Shown piece after piece: positions 1 to 9,109 of a stretch of DNA of 12,852 nt. The stretch lies in the NCBI GenBank assembly GCA_018398765.1, contig JAHBMJ010003152.1, positions 1 to 12,852 of the forward strand, in the 5' to 3' direction. Both the position numbers and the translations under genes were made by a program. The DNA is from Chromera velia. Its lineage: Eukaryota > Sar > Chromeraceae. Position 1 is the stretch's first letter, and every line of letters starts with the position of its first letter. The notes under the pieces are model-generated. The model saw only the letters and a list, made by a program, of their open reading frames with translations. It was not told the DNA's origin and made no database searches.

Positions 1-700
1 GGTAAAGGAGAAAGCATTTTGCAGAGATGAGAGACGCAGAACTAATAACAGGAGATCAAAGGGAGAGAAGCTACCTAAGAACGGAGCAAAGGCAACACGC
101 TTGGTCTGTTGGGGGGCAGATCATTCCACGTCCATGTGTTCGCCTGTGTTAACGCTCCAGACGTTCGAAGGAAGCAACTTAAATGGAGATCAAATGTAGT
201 CAGGAAAGCACCTCAAATCAAAGCAAGATGGCAAAAGAGAACGGAAGAGACAAGAAGGTACATGTACGTGAATGATCGTGAATGGGAATAATGAATGAAT
301 GTGTAAGAGTGGGTTCGCTCTGCGAAAAAAGAAAAAGGATGCGATTGATGAGGTATTAAGGGTCAGAGAGGAGGTATTAAGGGTCAGAGAGAAGAGGCGC
401 GGCGCGCGCAGCATCATACCAGTCTAAATCGATCCGCGCATGCCATCGAGCGCCATCGAGCGAATTATACATGTCAGCAATACATGTATGAAGCGTTGCA
501 TGCGGGAAATTGCAATATACACATGAACATGCATACAGAAAGTGCAGAACTGAAAAAGACTGAATGCGAGTGGATAGAAAAGCAAAGAGCATATCATGTA
601 CGGGACATACAGACAAGTGTATTACATGAAATACAACAGATACAGATAGAGCAGACGTGCACGTGAGCGATCGATCGACCGATCGACCGAGAATTAGAAA
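1..700. other. Region without a supportable gene
   Basis: This purine-rich stretch contains only short ORFs (about 60-80 codons) on both strands, with no recognisable domain, signal peptide or repeat family. It holds small tandem duplications: a 21-bp pair at 350-391, a 10-bp pair near 442-462, and a GATC/CGAC-rich run near 667-690. One TGCATGC site lies at 497-503. A 60-codon ATG ORF at 484-666 on the plus strand is open, but nothing supports it as a gene. The region could be the end of a transcript lying to the left of the window. Confidence 0.5.
350..391. repeat. Two perfect 21-bp tandem copies
   Basis: The unit gaggtattaagggtcagaga plus a final g occurs twice without interruption (350-370 and 371-391). 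Perfect identity suggests a recent slippage or duplication event. No function is visible. Confidence 0.9.
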
Positions 701-1364
701 TGTGTATCGAGGTCCGGACTAGAGAGATCTGTGAACTCGAGACCATTCCCGGAAGACCAGACTTACGAGTATATGTACAAGCGTGGATCTTTGAGCTTAG
801 GTGAGCTAGGGAATCATCAGCAGATCGAAATTACCATTAATTACCACTTAGTATTAAAGCTGTATGTCGATCAAGTCTGAGAGTCTTTAGACTTTTAGCA
901 CCGTGTCTTTAAGCTAGTCTTCAAGTTGGGTGCATGGTCTTGCTGTACTTTTAGCTCAGGTATAGAGTTGTTAAACACCGCCTCTAGGATAACCATTATT
1001 TGGGGGTTAAATACTGAATTTATGGGTATAAGGCATTTATCTAGGTATTTAATTATAAGTATATTATCAACTCCTGGAGAGTTCAGGGTCAATAACCCAA
1101 AATCGGGTTGATGAAGGCTTGAAAGACCTAAAAATGAAGAGGATTACCATTATTACTGTGTGACGGGCCTTTGACTGTGATTGACGGCCCATGCAATCAC
1201 TTAAATATGGAGAGTGTTACCTAAATACGGAGAGCATTCTAGGGAGTGTTATAGTTTTTCATATTTTTTCATGCATGGTTGCTTAAATAACCTCTAAAAG
1301 CTTAAAACGGTCTAGAAAATGGTAAGTTTAAATGTCGAATACCATTATTTAGGGGTCAAAAACG

Positions 1365-1380
1365 ACCGGTTATAACCGGT
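1365..1380. repeat. 16-bp perfect palindrome
   Basis: ACCGGTTATAACCGGT equals its own reverse complement. It consists of two ACCGGT hexamers flanking TATA. It sits in AT-rich noncoding DNA with no adjacent gene, so a role as a protein-binding site is possible but unsupported. Confidence 0.85.
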
Positions 1381-1706
1381 ATGCAGTATTTAATAACTCT
1401 AAGCTTAGGCTGTATTTACTATTTAGTATTCCATTGACTTCCCTTTGTTGTGACAGTTGCGTGCAACTCTAGGTCTATATGTATATAGCTCTAGGTGTAT
1501 GCAGCTCTTGCTGATGGTAGCGCTGAAGCTTAATTTTGGCACTATATGGGTAATAATTAGGCCAGCGTAACTCGCTACTACACTAGCTGATAATAATAAG
1601 AAGCCTGCTATACTGTCTTAATTAATTGTATGTCTCTATCCTTCAGAATGATAGAATCTAAACTTAAAAGTATAAGTTAAAACTTTTAGACAAAGTTTTA
1701 GGTTTT

Positions 1707-1730
1707 TAGCTGTCGACCTAGCTGTCGACC
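1707..1730. repeat. 12-bp perfect tandem duplication
   Basis: The unit tagctgtcgacc is present twice in direct succession, each copy containing a GTCGAC palindrome. No further copies follow. Confidence 0.9.
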
Positions 1731-1986
1731 TTACAAGTTTCAGTCATGTAGCTATAAATAATTTGAAGTAATTGAGTGAAGCAATTTATAAAGTAATTTA
1801 GAATAGTATTAAAACTAAAGCAATTCTGAGGAGGAAGGACTCCTTCCTCTCTTCAAAAGTTTTCTTCTTTCCTCCCTTCCTAACTTCCTCCTTTCCTTCA
1901 ATCTACATTTCTATCTGAGCTTCAACCCTTGTAGCAACCTTTCCGCTGCAGGTCCTTTCGTTCGTTCATCCGAGTCCCTTTAATTG

Positions 1987-2017
1987 TTCATTCATTCATT
2001 CATTCATTCATTCATTC
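1987..2017. repeat. (TTCA)n microsatellite
   Basis: Seven and three-quarter perfect TTCA units lie about 125 bp beyond the last plausible codon of the minus-strand ankyrin gene, so they may fall in its 3' untranslated or flanking DNA. The preceding stretch (about 1830-1920) is rich in C and T on the plus strand. Confidence 0.95.
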
Positions 2018-2192
2018 GTACCTTCATTCACGAGAGCCGAAAAACACTTTGATTATGCATCTATATGCACCTGCTCATAAATTTGATTCAGCTACTGCAC
2101 AAGAATGGCGCCATGCCAAGTATGTTCGAAGGCTCCCGGCTTCAGTTATCATCACCACCATCTTCGACCTCCTCCTCTTCATGATCATCATC

Positions 2193-4054
2193 CTAGTCGT
2201 CACCATCAGACAGCATGTCTAAAATCATGCGTGCCCAAGGCCCGCCTCCGTCTTCTGTCTCCTCAACGATTCTCCTTGCCAAATCGCGTGGGGTGTCTCC
2301 TCGCGCGTCCTGTATCTGCAAGTCTGCCCCCCTGTCTTTCAACAGCTGCACAATCTTGGGGGCTCCAAGAAGGACCGCCGTGTGCAGAGCCGTGTAACCC
2401 ACTTGACCTTGGGCGTTAAATTCTGCCCCATTTTCAAGGAGGACCGGTAAAACTTTCTCAAGTCTCTCCTGGGCAGTCAGAACGGGAATCCCCCCCTTTT
2501 TCCCGTCACAGTAAAGCCGCGCGTCTGTGATCACTGCTTTTATTGGAGTGTCATTGAGGCTGTCACGTCTGTTCACATCAGCCCCCTTTGAAATCAGAAA
2601 AGACATCGCGTCTGGCCTGCCTCTTGCTGCCATGTATCTCAATGCAGTCCATCCATCGCCATCCTCGGCATCGACCTCGACCCCCCGTGAGAGAGCGACC
2701 TCTGCCAAGTCATTCAATCCATGCCACATGAAAAAATGTAAAAGCGTTTCTTCATCTCTCAAGTGTGTGAATGAGAGTCTGATCTCAGACACGTCCGTTG
2801 TCTTCTCTAACAGAGCCCGCAAGGCCGCACACACAGCGGGCCGAGGGCATGCACTGAATCTCCCATCTTATACTCATGGTCTTCTATCGTGTTGTTCGGA
2901 GGACCGTTCTCGTCCAGGTACCCTTCAGCTCTTTCGCGGGTTATCACGAGAGCCTTCTCACGCGCAGGCCCCGGCTCTATAGGCCCCTTTGCATCCACAT
3001 TTGCTCCTTCTGCAACGAGAAATTCAATCATACCCCATTTGTCCTGACGACAGGCGGCAATCAAGGCCGTGTCCCCATCCACCAGGTCCATGTTGAACCA
3101 ACCTTCGCCGGAGTCTTCATCGGGAAAGTCACCGGCCTCTGACCCTGCCTTTGCCTCTAGATCGGCCCCCGCCTCTAGAAGCATCTGGGCCACATCTTGC
3201 CTATCACGAGACACGGCCTTCATCAGTGCCGTCTCCCCCTCCACCAATCCATCCACATCTGCCCCCACCTTGAGGAGCAGACCAAAGTCATCTGCCATAT
3301 CTTCTCCGTCCATGTACGCCTCCATGTGCTCATGGAGGTCTTTGGCTTCCACTGCCCTGAAAGAGCGCACAATCCTCCCAATCTCACCAACCCCATAATC
3401 ATAAAGGAAGCCTAAATCGATCTCGAAGTGCCCCCTGACAACCTCGCCAAGAGACTCCCTCACAATTTTCGCAATGTCTTTTTTTACCCCCTCGAGAAAC
3501 CGGAGAAGAGTCAAATGCCCTTCAATAAGAAGAGACGGCAGAGACACTGAGTCTCCCGTCGGAGTGATGGCGGGGTCACCCCTGTCTTTGTTTCCTTTAA
3601 AAGTGTTTCGAATGATTTCGGCGTGTGTTTGGAGGAATGGGGTAATGGAGACTTCCCAACCCTCCAAGCACGCAATGAAGTTTTCAGTCGTTGGGGAGTC
3701 ACAAAGGCGCTGAGCCATCATCATAGAGAGCAAGGGAGGAGGAGAATCCCCTACCCTTGTGTTGGTGACACCAAGTCTGTCTTTGATGACCGTAGAGAGA
3801 ACTCTCCACTTCTCCTCGAGTAGCCGGAGAGCGGTCAGGTCACTAGGAAAAACACGCGGAGCATCCTCGGCAGCAGCTGCGCAGTTTCCATGCCCCCCCT
3901 TTGCAGCTAAGGTTTTCCCGACAACTTCGAATTCAGACTTCAGGGAGGCAGTCGTCAAGGCTTCCCAAGCATCCAGATGCTGCAGAAAGTCCTCGTCAGT
4001 GAGAGGAGGAGCCGTCTCTTGCATGCTGAGAGCTGACATTTCAGAACAAAGCAT
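2193..4054 (-). CDS. Ankyrin-repeat protein with apparent frameshift
   Basis: Two overlapping frames together read as one ankyrin-repeat protein of about 620 residues. Ankyrin repeats are roughly 33-residue helix-turn-helix units that bind other proteins; the partner cannot be told here. Frame one (4054-2807, ATG context at 4054) has a helical N-terminal part of about 240 residues containing two similar modules (about 20-95 and 122-203). Repeats follow, with GETALMKAV...LLEAGADLEAK near 273-302 and GDTALIAAC...LVAEGANVDAK near 327-356. Frame two (open from 2867 to 2193) carries about five more, including GYTALHTAVLLGAPKIVQLL. The proteins join smoothly if two bases are removed from the TGTGTG run near 2829-2835. 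The TAG at 2193-2195 is followed in frame by 16 mostly acidic codons. Both defects suggest a decaying copy or sequence errors. No signal peptide or membrane segment is seen. The ankyrin call is sure; gene integrity is not. Confidence 0.85.
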
Positions 4055-4172
4055 CTCCAGATTTCGATTCGAGGAAGCAAATCAGAGCGCGGAAAGGAAT
4101 CTTCCAAGGTACTGAAGACCACTCGGGCAATGACTGACACTGACAAGCAGATGCACTAGCAGTCAGAGTACC

Positions 4173-4197
4173 ATATATATATATATATATATATATA
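4173..4197. repeat. (AT)n microsatellite
   Basis: An uninterrupted alternating AT tract of 25 bases lies upstream of the ankyrin gene on the minus strand. It could melt easily or extrude as a cruciform, and it might act as a TATA-like element, but nothing in the sequence shows that it does. Confidence 0.95.
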
Positions 4198-4321
4198 AGC
4201 GGACAAAGATGCATCAAGAAGTGGCAAAGGTCAGTCATTTTCAATTTCATCTGCATGGTGCATACTGCTTGTGGGGCACTTGCGTGATCTCGCGTGCGCG
4301 GGACCACACGCACACGTACCA

Positions 4322-4333
4322 TGCATGCATGCA
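4322..4333. promoter_or_regulatory. TGCATGCA palindrome (two overlapping copies)
   Basis: TGCATGCATGCA contains two overlapping perfect TGCATGCA palindromes. It lies 292 bp before the phosphoesterase ATG and 268 bp before the ankyrin ATG. The motif is known from apicomplexan promoters as an AP2-type site, and the same octamer recurs in the other divergent intergenic region of this window. Confidence 0.45.
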
Positions 4334-4613
4334 GTCAAAGAAATGAATTAAGGTCAGACAGAGATCCACAACTCAGTGGAACAATTTTGTTGATCCAGGC
4401 TGAAAACAAACTTTCAAAACCACTGGAAACAGAAGGGTGCATACACACGTTGGCAAGTTGGCAGTGGGAACATCCATGCAGCCACGACTGCTTACTCAAG
4501 AAAGAAATTGTGAACAGGGAGTCCTCCATTGAACCGAGTCGAGCTTCTGCTGTTCTACATAAGATCCTCTCTGACCGAACGTCCACTCGTATCCACATCG
4601 TGGGATTGCCGAC

Positions 4614-5081
4614 ATGGCACAGGCCGTCTACAATTTCTGTTCAGGTCTCTTCGGGTCCAAAAGATACCGACCTGGAGAGCAGGAGGGGAAGACGATTCGC
4701 GTAGTTCTCATCAGTGACACGCACAACAAACACCGAGACCTCCAGCTGCCTGATGGAGACGTCCTCATACATGTCGGTCCTCCAAAACCAACCCTTCTCT
4801 TGTGTCTTTGGGAACTTCCATCAGACGCCTCCTGTGTAGCTGCCCAACCTGTATCCGTACGCCTGATGTTTCTTTCCCTGTCCGTTTTTCCGTGCAGGCT
4901 GGTGAGTCGTGTAGTGGAACGACAGTAAGGCCCGAAGGGTCCTGTCGGGGAGCAATCTGGAATCGCAGTCCCTCCTGTATGGCCTCCCGATGTCTATCCG
5001 GGACATTTGCTTTATTCATGGGCTCTGGTTATTGTGCCTCCCTGCTCTTTCTTTCTTTCTTTTTCTTTCTTTCTTTTTCTT

Positions 5082-5152
<71 letters not shown>

Positions 5153-5184
5153 GTGTGTGTGTGTGTGTATGTATGTATGAATGT

Positions 5185-5235
<51 letters not shown>

Positions 5236-6005
5236 GGGACTACACTTGCTTCGGGAAGGAAGAGCACGCGAGGGACTTCAACGCCTGGTTGGGCGAACAG
5301 AAGCACAAGGTCAAACTGGTGGTGCACGGGAACCACGAGAGCAACTCGCCCTGGGTGAAGAACGCCACCGAAGTTCTGTCCAACGCCACAAAGGTGTTGA
5401 AGAATGAGGTGTTTGTCACAGAGGAGGGAGTGAAGATATGGGGCACTGACTTCTTTTGGCCCGTCGCTCCCGGCACGTTCAATCCTTATTTTCAGTTGAT
5501 TCCTGTAGACACAGATATTCTCATTGCTCACGGGCCTGCGAAGAGATTTGCAGACGGCGCGAAAGGCTGTGATGCTCTCACGAGGACTTGCCAGAGAGTG
5601 CGTCCTGCTCTGGTTGTGTCTGGCCACATTCATTTTGCGTACGGTCACGCTCAAGGAAGTTGGATGGACGGGTTGGGGGAGACCCTCTTCGTCAACGCCG
5701 CCAATGCAGATGAGAGAAGAGGCATACACCCCGACCGGGTGCCCGTGGTGGTGGATATCTTCAAGCCCCTCAACCCTGCTGCACCCAAGACTGAGGAGGC
5801 ACAGCCTCAGAGTCAGACAGACGAGTCTGCCCAGACCGCAACCGCACCCCAGGTCCCGGACCAGGGGCGTTTCAGGGCGTCGTCCTCTCTGGTCGCGGGG
5901 GCGCAGGCCGTCACTGAGGCCCCTGAAGGGAAGGCGACAGGGACTGCAGAGGGGGAGGCAGACCCGAAAGCGGCAGCATCCACAACAACGGAAGAAGGCT
6001 TCTGA
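4614..6005 (+). CDS. MPPED-type metallophosphoesterase, two exons
   Basis: Exons 4614-4776 and 5236-6005 join in phase (codon G|GG) to give 310 residues. The protein belongs to the calcineurin-like metallophosphoesterase superfamily and most resembles the MPPED1/MPPED2 group, two-metal enzymes that hydrolyse phosphodiesters such as cyclic nucleotides. Metal-ligand motifs appear in order: DTH (35-37), GD (55-56), GNHE (86-89), HGP (153-155) and GHIH (184-187). LPDGDVLIHVG, split by the intron, and FVNAAN (206-211) also match the family. All expected ligands are present, so activity is likely. The conserved core ends near residue 234; the remaining 76 residues are rich in Ala, Thr, Glu and Gln and probably disordered. 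MPPED proteins are usually about 290-330 residues, so the length fits. There is no signal peptide or membrane segment, implying a cytosolic enzyme. The true substrate is unknown. Confidence 0.93.
4777..5235 (+). other. Intron of the metallophosphoesterase gene
   Basis: The donor is GTCG|gtcctc and the acceptor gtgtgtag|GGGAC. Removing 459 bases restores the motif HVGDYTCFGKEE, strongly conserved in MPPED-like enzymes, which fixes both splice sites. The 3' half is almost entirely simple sequence: a TTTC/CT tract (about 5045-5121) and then a GT tract that ends at the acceptor itself. Little unique sequence is left for a branch point near the 3' end; upstream candidates lie before 5040. Confidence 0.9.
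5045..5233 (+). repeat. (TTTC)n-(CT)n-(GT)n compound microsatellite in an intron
   Basis: Pyrimidine repeats at 5045-5121 pass directly into GT repeats at 5122-5233, interrupted only by a few GTAT units and one atgaatgtggt segment near 5177-5187. The last GT unit forms part of the tgtag acceptor. Alternating GT can form Z-DNA, and pyrimidine mirror repeats can form triplexes. Confidence 0.95.
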
Positions 6006-6270
6006 TTGAGAATTCGATAGCCCGAGTTGGCATGTTGAATGAACGCGCCCGGAAAAAGAAATTCATAAATGGAGTCTTCTAACTTCGAGTCATGGAGTCT
6101 TCGATCGTTGTTGATCGAGTCATACGGAATAATTTTGGCTAGAATTTGGGGTACTGTATGGTGAATATCATGTGCCAGTGGCAATTACATTGAAAAGAAG
6201 TTAAGCACCATGCAGGAAGACTACATCCGCCTCGATTAAGCGATACTCTATCTGGAGAGATTATAAACTA

Positions 6271-6276
6271 AATAAA
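6271..6276 (+). terminator. Possible poly(A) signal AATAAA
   Basis: An AATAAA hexamer lies 266 bp after the phosphoesterase stop codon, where the sequence turns AT-rich. The hexamer is expected by chance in AT-rich DNA, and protists often use other signals, so this is only a candidate for the 3' end of that transcript. Confidence 0.25.
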
Positions 6277-6648
6277 ACATTTTGATCAAAGTTGGTAACT
6301 TCGCGATCGGAGGCTCATGATTTTGTGTAGGATAGGCTAGAGGATGGGCTATATAAGCAGACGGCGATGACAATTGAATCGAATCATTACTTTTAAAAAA
6401 GACTAAAATTGTATTAATTGTTCAAAATAACTGGATTTTAAAATCACTCAGAAAATTATAGGTAAATGAAATTTTAAGAAAAAGTTTATAAAACTGAAAT
6501 AACTTCAAATAAGAAGCAGCGTATAGGAAATACCCTGACTCTAGGCCAATTTCAAACCTACACTGAGACTATAGTGTGACACAATTCAAATTGTGATACA
6601 ATACCCTATACACTGGTACCGGTGACACAAATAATTGTGTTTCAATAG

Positions 6649-6704
6649 GTGTGATGAAATAGTTAGAATAACTTAAGTGTGATGGAATTATTAGAGAAAA
6701 AAGC
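6649..6704. repeat. Two diverged 28-bp tandem units with GTGTGAT
   Basis: GTGTGATGAAATAGTTAG at 6649 and GTGTGATGGAATTATTAG at 6677 start imperfect units with a period of 28. A related copy beginning GTGTGATTTAATT lies at 7094. They sit just inside the left arm of the putative element, as subterminal repeats of DNA transposons often do. Confidence 0.6.
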
Positions 6705-6846
6705 AACGTCAAGGCATCTGTCAAGGTATTTAGACTAGCATTTGGACAATCTCTTACAATCTTTTATAGAGATCAAGTGTCACACCCTAGAGTTTCAAAG
6801 TGACTTAAAGTCTTTACAGTCGTTAAAGTTTAGACTGTTCTTCTAC

Positions 6847-6996
6847 ATTCATTCATTCACCTTGGCACTCACCTTACTCAGTCACTCACTCACTCACCCA
6901 CTTACTCAATGAGTCACTCTGACTCACTCAATCACTCATTTAGTACCTCACTCACTCACTTACTTACTCACTCATTCACTCACTCACTCACTCACG
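6847..6996. repeat. Degenerate CACT/CATT tetranucleotide array
   Basis: Runs of CACT, CATT and CTTA units in four-base register extend for about 150 bp, interrupted near 6865-6880, 6909-6917 and 6938-6950. The array is imperfect and therefore probably older than the near-perfect microsatellites elsewhere in the window. Confidence 0.85.
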
Positions 6997-7209
6997 CTCA
7001 CAAACGATGTGCCAAACACGTAACCCACGGCGTGTGTCAAACCGCGCTAAACATCGTAAACACGCAATCTACAACCATTTTTTTCATACATAAGTGTGAT
7101 TTAATTGAATCAGTCAAAAGTTCTTAAAATCACAATTATTGTGTCATAAATCATTGTGATACAAAAGGTTCTAGAAATTCTCATTGTAGCACACTATAGT
7201 TCCACTGTA

Positions 7210-7833
7210 TTCAAACCTAACCTAACACTTTTTCAAGCACTTCAAAGCTTTTTTTTCAAACTAACTCCGAACTCCTTCTATTTTTTTAAAATTATATAAT
7301 CCCGTCATACCTCGTCATATTATACAAATTGTTGAGAAAATTCAAAATTTGTAAAAAAAACTTAGCTACAAAAGTTTTCTAGACCAGGTTTTTCGTATCC
7401 TTCATTAAAATTTAGATTTTAATTCATCTAACTTGAAAAACCTATTATTACTCTAGTTATTACTATACGGAGCGTTCATACCTGTGATACGACCACACGG
7501 CTGTTGCGCAGATTGCACACAGTTAGCAGACTGCATGCGTGCTCCGAAAAGACCTCGATGCTTTGCTTGATCGGTGAATTATTCTTCTGTGAAACCAATT
7601 GCCCCCGATCCTTGACACAGACGCCCCGACGGTGTTGCCCCTCCGCTGCAAGGTTTCAGTTCTTTGGTACACAAAGGCTGCTGAGGGTCGCCTCCGCAAC
7701 ACGTCGGTTGAAGATGCCCGCCACAGGGGACTGCAGGGAGGATCCAAAAGCACGTACAGGAATAGTCAGAGAGGTTTTGAACCAAAGACAAAGAAAAAAA
7801 AGCAGACGCGGAAGGCTCCTCCCTCTCGCCTTC
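7210..7833. other. Noncoding stretch, no gene seen
   Basis: The first part (to about 7480) is AT-rich with many stops in all frames. From 7500 composition returns to balanced, and ORFs opening there run into the downstream microsatellite and gain their length from it. One TGCATGC lies at 7532-7538. No domain or splice structure can be supported. Confidence 0.5.
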
Positions 7834-8308
<475 letters not shown>

Positions 8309-8906
8309 ATGAAGATGTAAAGGCTAAAATACGCCTTTGAACGGTCTTATTAGTGATTTACCAAGTTGCCTTTTTTAGATTGACGCAGACAACGGACAGC
8401 CAATCCACAGCCTTCTCTCCCTCTACAAGCATGTGTGGCAATTCTCATTGAAGTCATGCAAATGGGCCAGTGTGTTCTGACAGATGGAGGGCGTGGCTGT
8501 GCCTGTATTTGTCGGGTAGAGAGACAGACGAATAATTAAACAGGAATGGACAGAAGAACGAGTGGCCGCGGGAGCGGGAGCGGGAGCGGGAGAGAGAGAG
8601 ATGGGGAATTGCAGGGTCAGGTAGTAGAGGGGCGACTGCGGGAACGACACAAGTGATTCGTGAAGCAGGACAAAGAGGACTCGTTTTCGATCTATCTGTC
8701 TGTGGTGTAGGATCTGGAGGGACAACCTGAAGAGGCCGAACAACGTGATTTACGTCTTTTCGCTGGACAGATGGGATAGCTGAGCAACCAGAAACGGTGG
8801 AGACACCGTCTTCTCCTTTTCTTGATCACAAAGAGGCACACAGATACAGGAAGGCTCACACCTGCAGCCAGCTGTTGGATTTCAGGCCGGATGTAGCACG
8901 AATAGT
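8309..8906. other. Region without a clear gene; GGGAGC hexamer repeat
   Basis: A (GGGAGC)n run of four units lies at about 8569-8592, followed by a short GA run. On the minus strand, good-looking acceptors (for example CTCTTCAG near 8725) could serve a third exon of the cysteine-rich gene upstream, but no conserved protein reads out. The long minus-strand frame at 8423-8743 has no ATG at its nominal start and encodes no recognisable domain. Confidence 0.4.
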
Positions 8907-9109
8907 CTAAGGACACTTACAGTGCCTACCGATATACGCACGGACATGAATACACGCATACATGCATGTGCAGATATTGTCATAAGCCGCGAGTGACTGA
9001 CCGCACCACTCCCCCGCTAGGGCTCCTGAGTCGTACAGCAGGCAGACCCCTTCTTGTTGACATCGGGGGGGGTCCCCGCAACAGACGCCGTAGTTCATCC
9101 CGCAGTCAA
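8907..9109 (-). CDS. Cysteine-rich exon, probable part of a secreted protein
   Basis: Reading leftward from an acceptor (CTGCAG|TTGACTGC, exon from 9109), the frame encodes VDCGMNYGVCCGDPPRC, continues with more cysteines, and stops at 8907-8909. The first six cysteines are spaced C-x6-CC-x5-C-x5-C-x12-C, which suggests a small disulfide-stabilised domain. I do not recognise the family; it is not the classic inhibitor-knot order, in which the CC pair comes third and fourth. A strong donor GTAAGT at 8920-8915 would end the exon at 8921 and lead to a further exon; otherwise the chain ends in HCKCP. The exon phase (two bases completing a codon) fits donors in the upstream signal-peptide exon at 9303 or 9276. 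An exon is likely; its exact 3' boundary is uncertain. Confidence 0.5.

Larger units (their letters stand above)
700..1850. other. AT-rich block with decayed repeats, no gene seen
   Basis: Base composition shifts to AT-rich and every frame is densely stopped. Short repeated motifs are scattered through it. A 20-bp sequence starting ACCATTATTT occurs at 992-1011 and, with 18 of 20 bases identical, at 1341-1360. A 7-bp inverted repeat (GTGATTG / CAATCAC) spans 1177-1200, a 16-bp palindrome lies at 1365-1380, and a 12-bp tandem pair at 1707-1730. The pattern fits degenerate mobile-element or intergenic DNA, but no transposase, reverse transcriptase or long terminal repeat can be recognised. Confidence 0.5.
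4055..4613. promoter_or_regulatory. Divergent intergenic region, likely shared promoter
   Basis: This 559-bp region separates the start of the minus-strand ankyrin gene from the start of the plus-strand phosphoesterase gene, so it should hold both promoters and 5' untranslated regions. It contains a 25-bp AT dinucleotide run at 4173-4197, about 120 bp upstream of the ankyrin ATG, and TGCATGCATGCA at 4322-4333. GCATGC-type motifs are known binding sites of AP2-family factors and promoter elements in apicomplexans; their use here is inferred. No transcription start can be assigned from sequence alone. Confidence 0.5.
6559..7209. mobile_element. Putative non-autonomous TIR element (MITE-like)
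   Basis: Two inverted arms match at both ends. TACACTGAGACTATAGTGTG (6559-6578) matches the reverse complement of 7190-7209 at 17 of 20 positions. GACACAAATAATTGTG (6624-6639) matches the reverse complement of 7130-7145 apart from one A. The two matching blocks are separated by 45 bases on the left and 44 on the right, so they form one imperfect arm of about 85 bp. Subterminal GTGTGAT motifs occur at 6649, 6677 and 7094. The interior has no coding capacity and holds a CACT array. This looks like a degenerate miniature inverted-repeat element of about 650 bp. The outer ends and target-site duplication could not be fixed by eye, and no transposase is present to name the superfamily. Confidence 0.5.

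Noticed and set aside
484-666. 60-codon ATG ORF with ordinary-looking amino acids
   Set aside because: No recognisable motif, and no splice or codon evidence; chance open frame is equally likely.
895-1111. Overlapping 60-65 codon ORFs on both strands in the AT-rich block
   Set aside because: No domain or signal peptide is visible, both strands are open over the same bases, and the surroundings are repeat-like.
2807-2834. A 26-28 base mini-intron (GT...TTAG) to explain the ankyrin frameshift
   Set aside because: Splicing GT at 2834 or 2830 to the AG at 2807 gives the wrong frame, and GT at 2832 creates a TAG at the junction. Only GT at 2830 joined to the AG at 2805 works, and it loses eight residues that fit the protein well.
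2527-2982. 151-codon plus-strand ORF
   Set aside because: It is antisense to clear ankyrin repeats and shows no domain of its own.
5016-5729. 237-codon minus-strand ORF opposite the phosphoesterase
   Set aside because: It runs through the intronic GT/CT repeats and the antisense of exon two; the plus strand has all the catalytic motifs.
6847-6996. CRISPR-like or minisatellite array
   Set aside because: The units are four bases long and degenerate, with no spacer structure; this is a tetranucleotide microsatellite.
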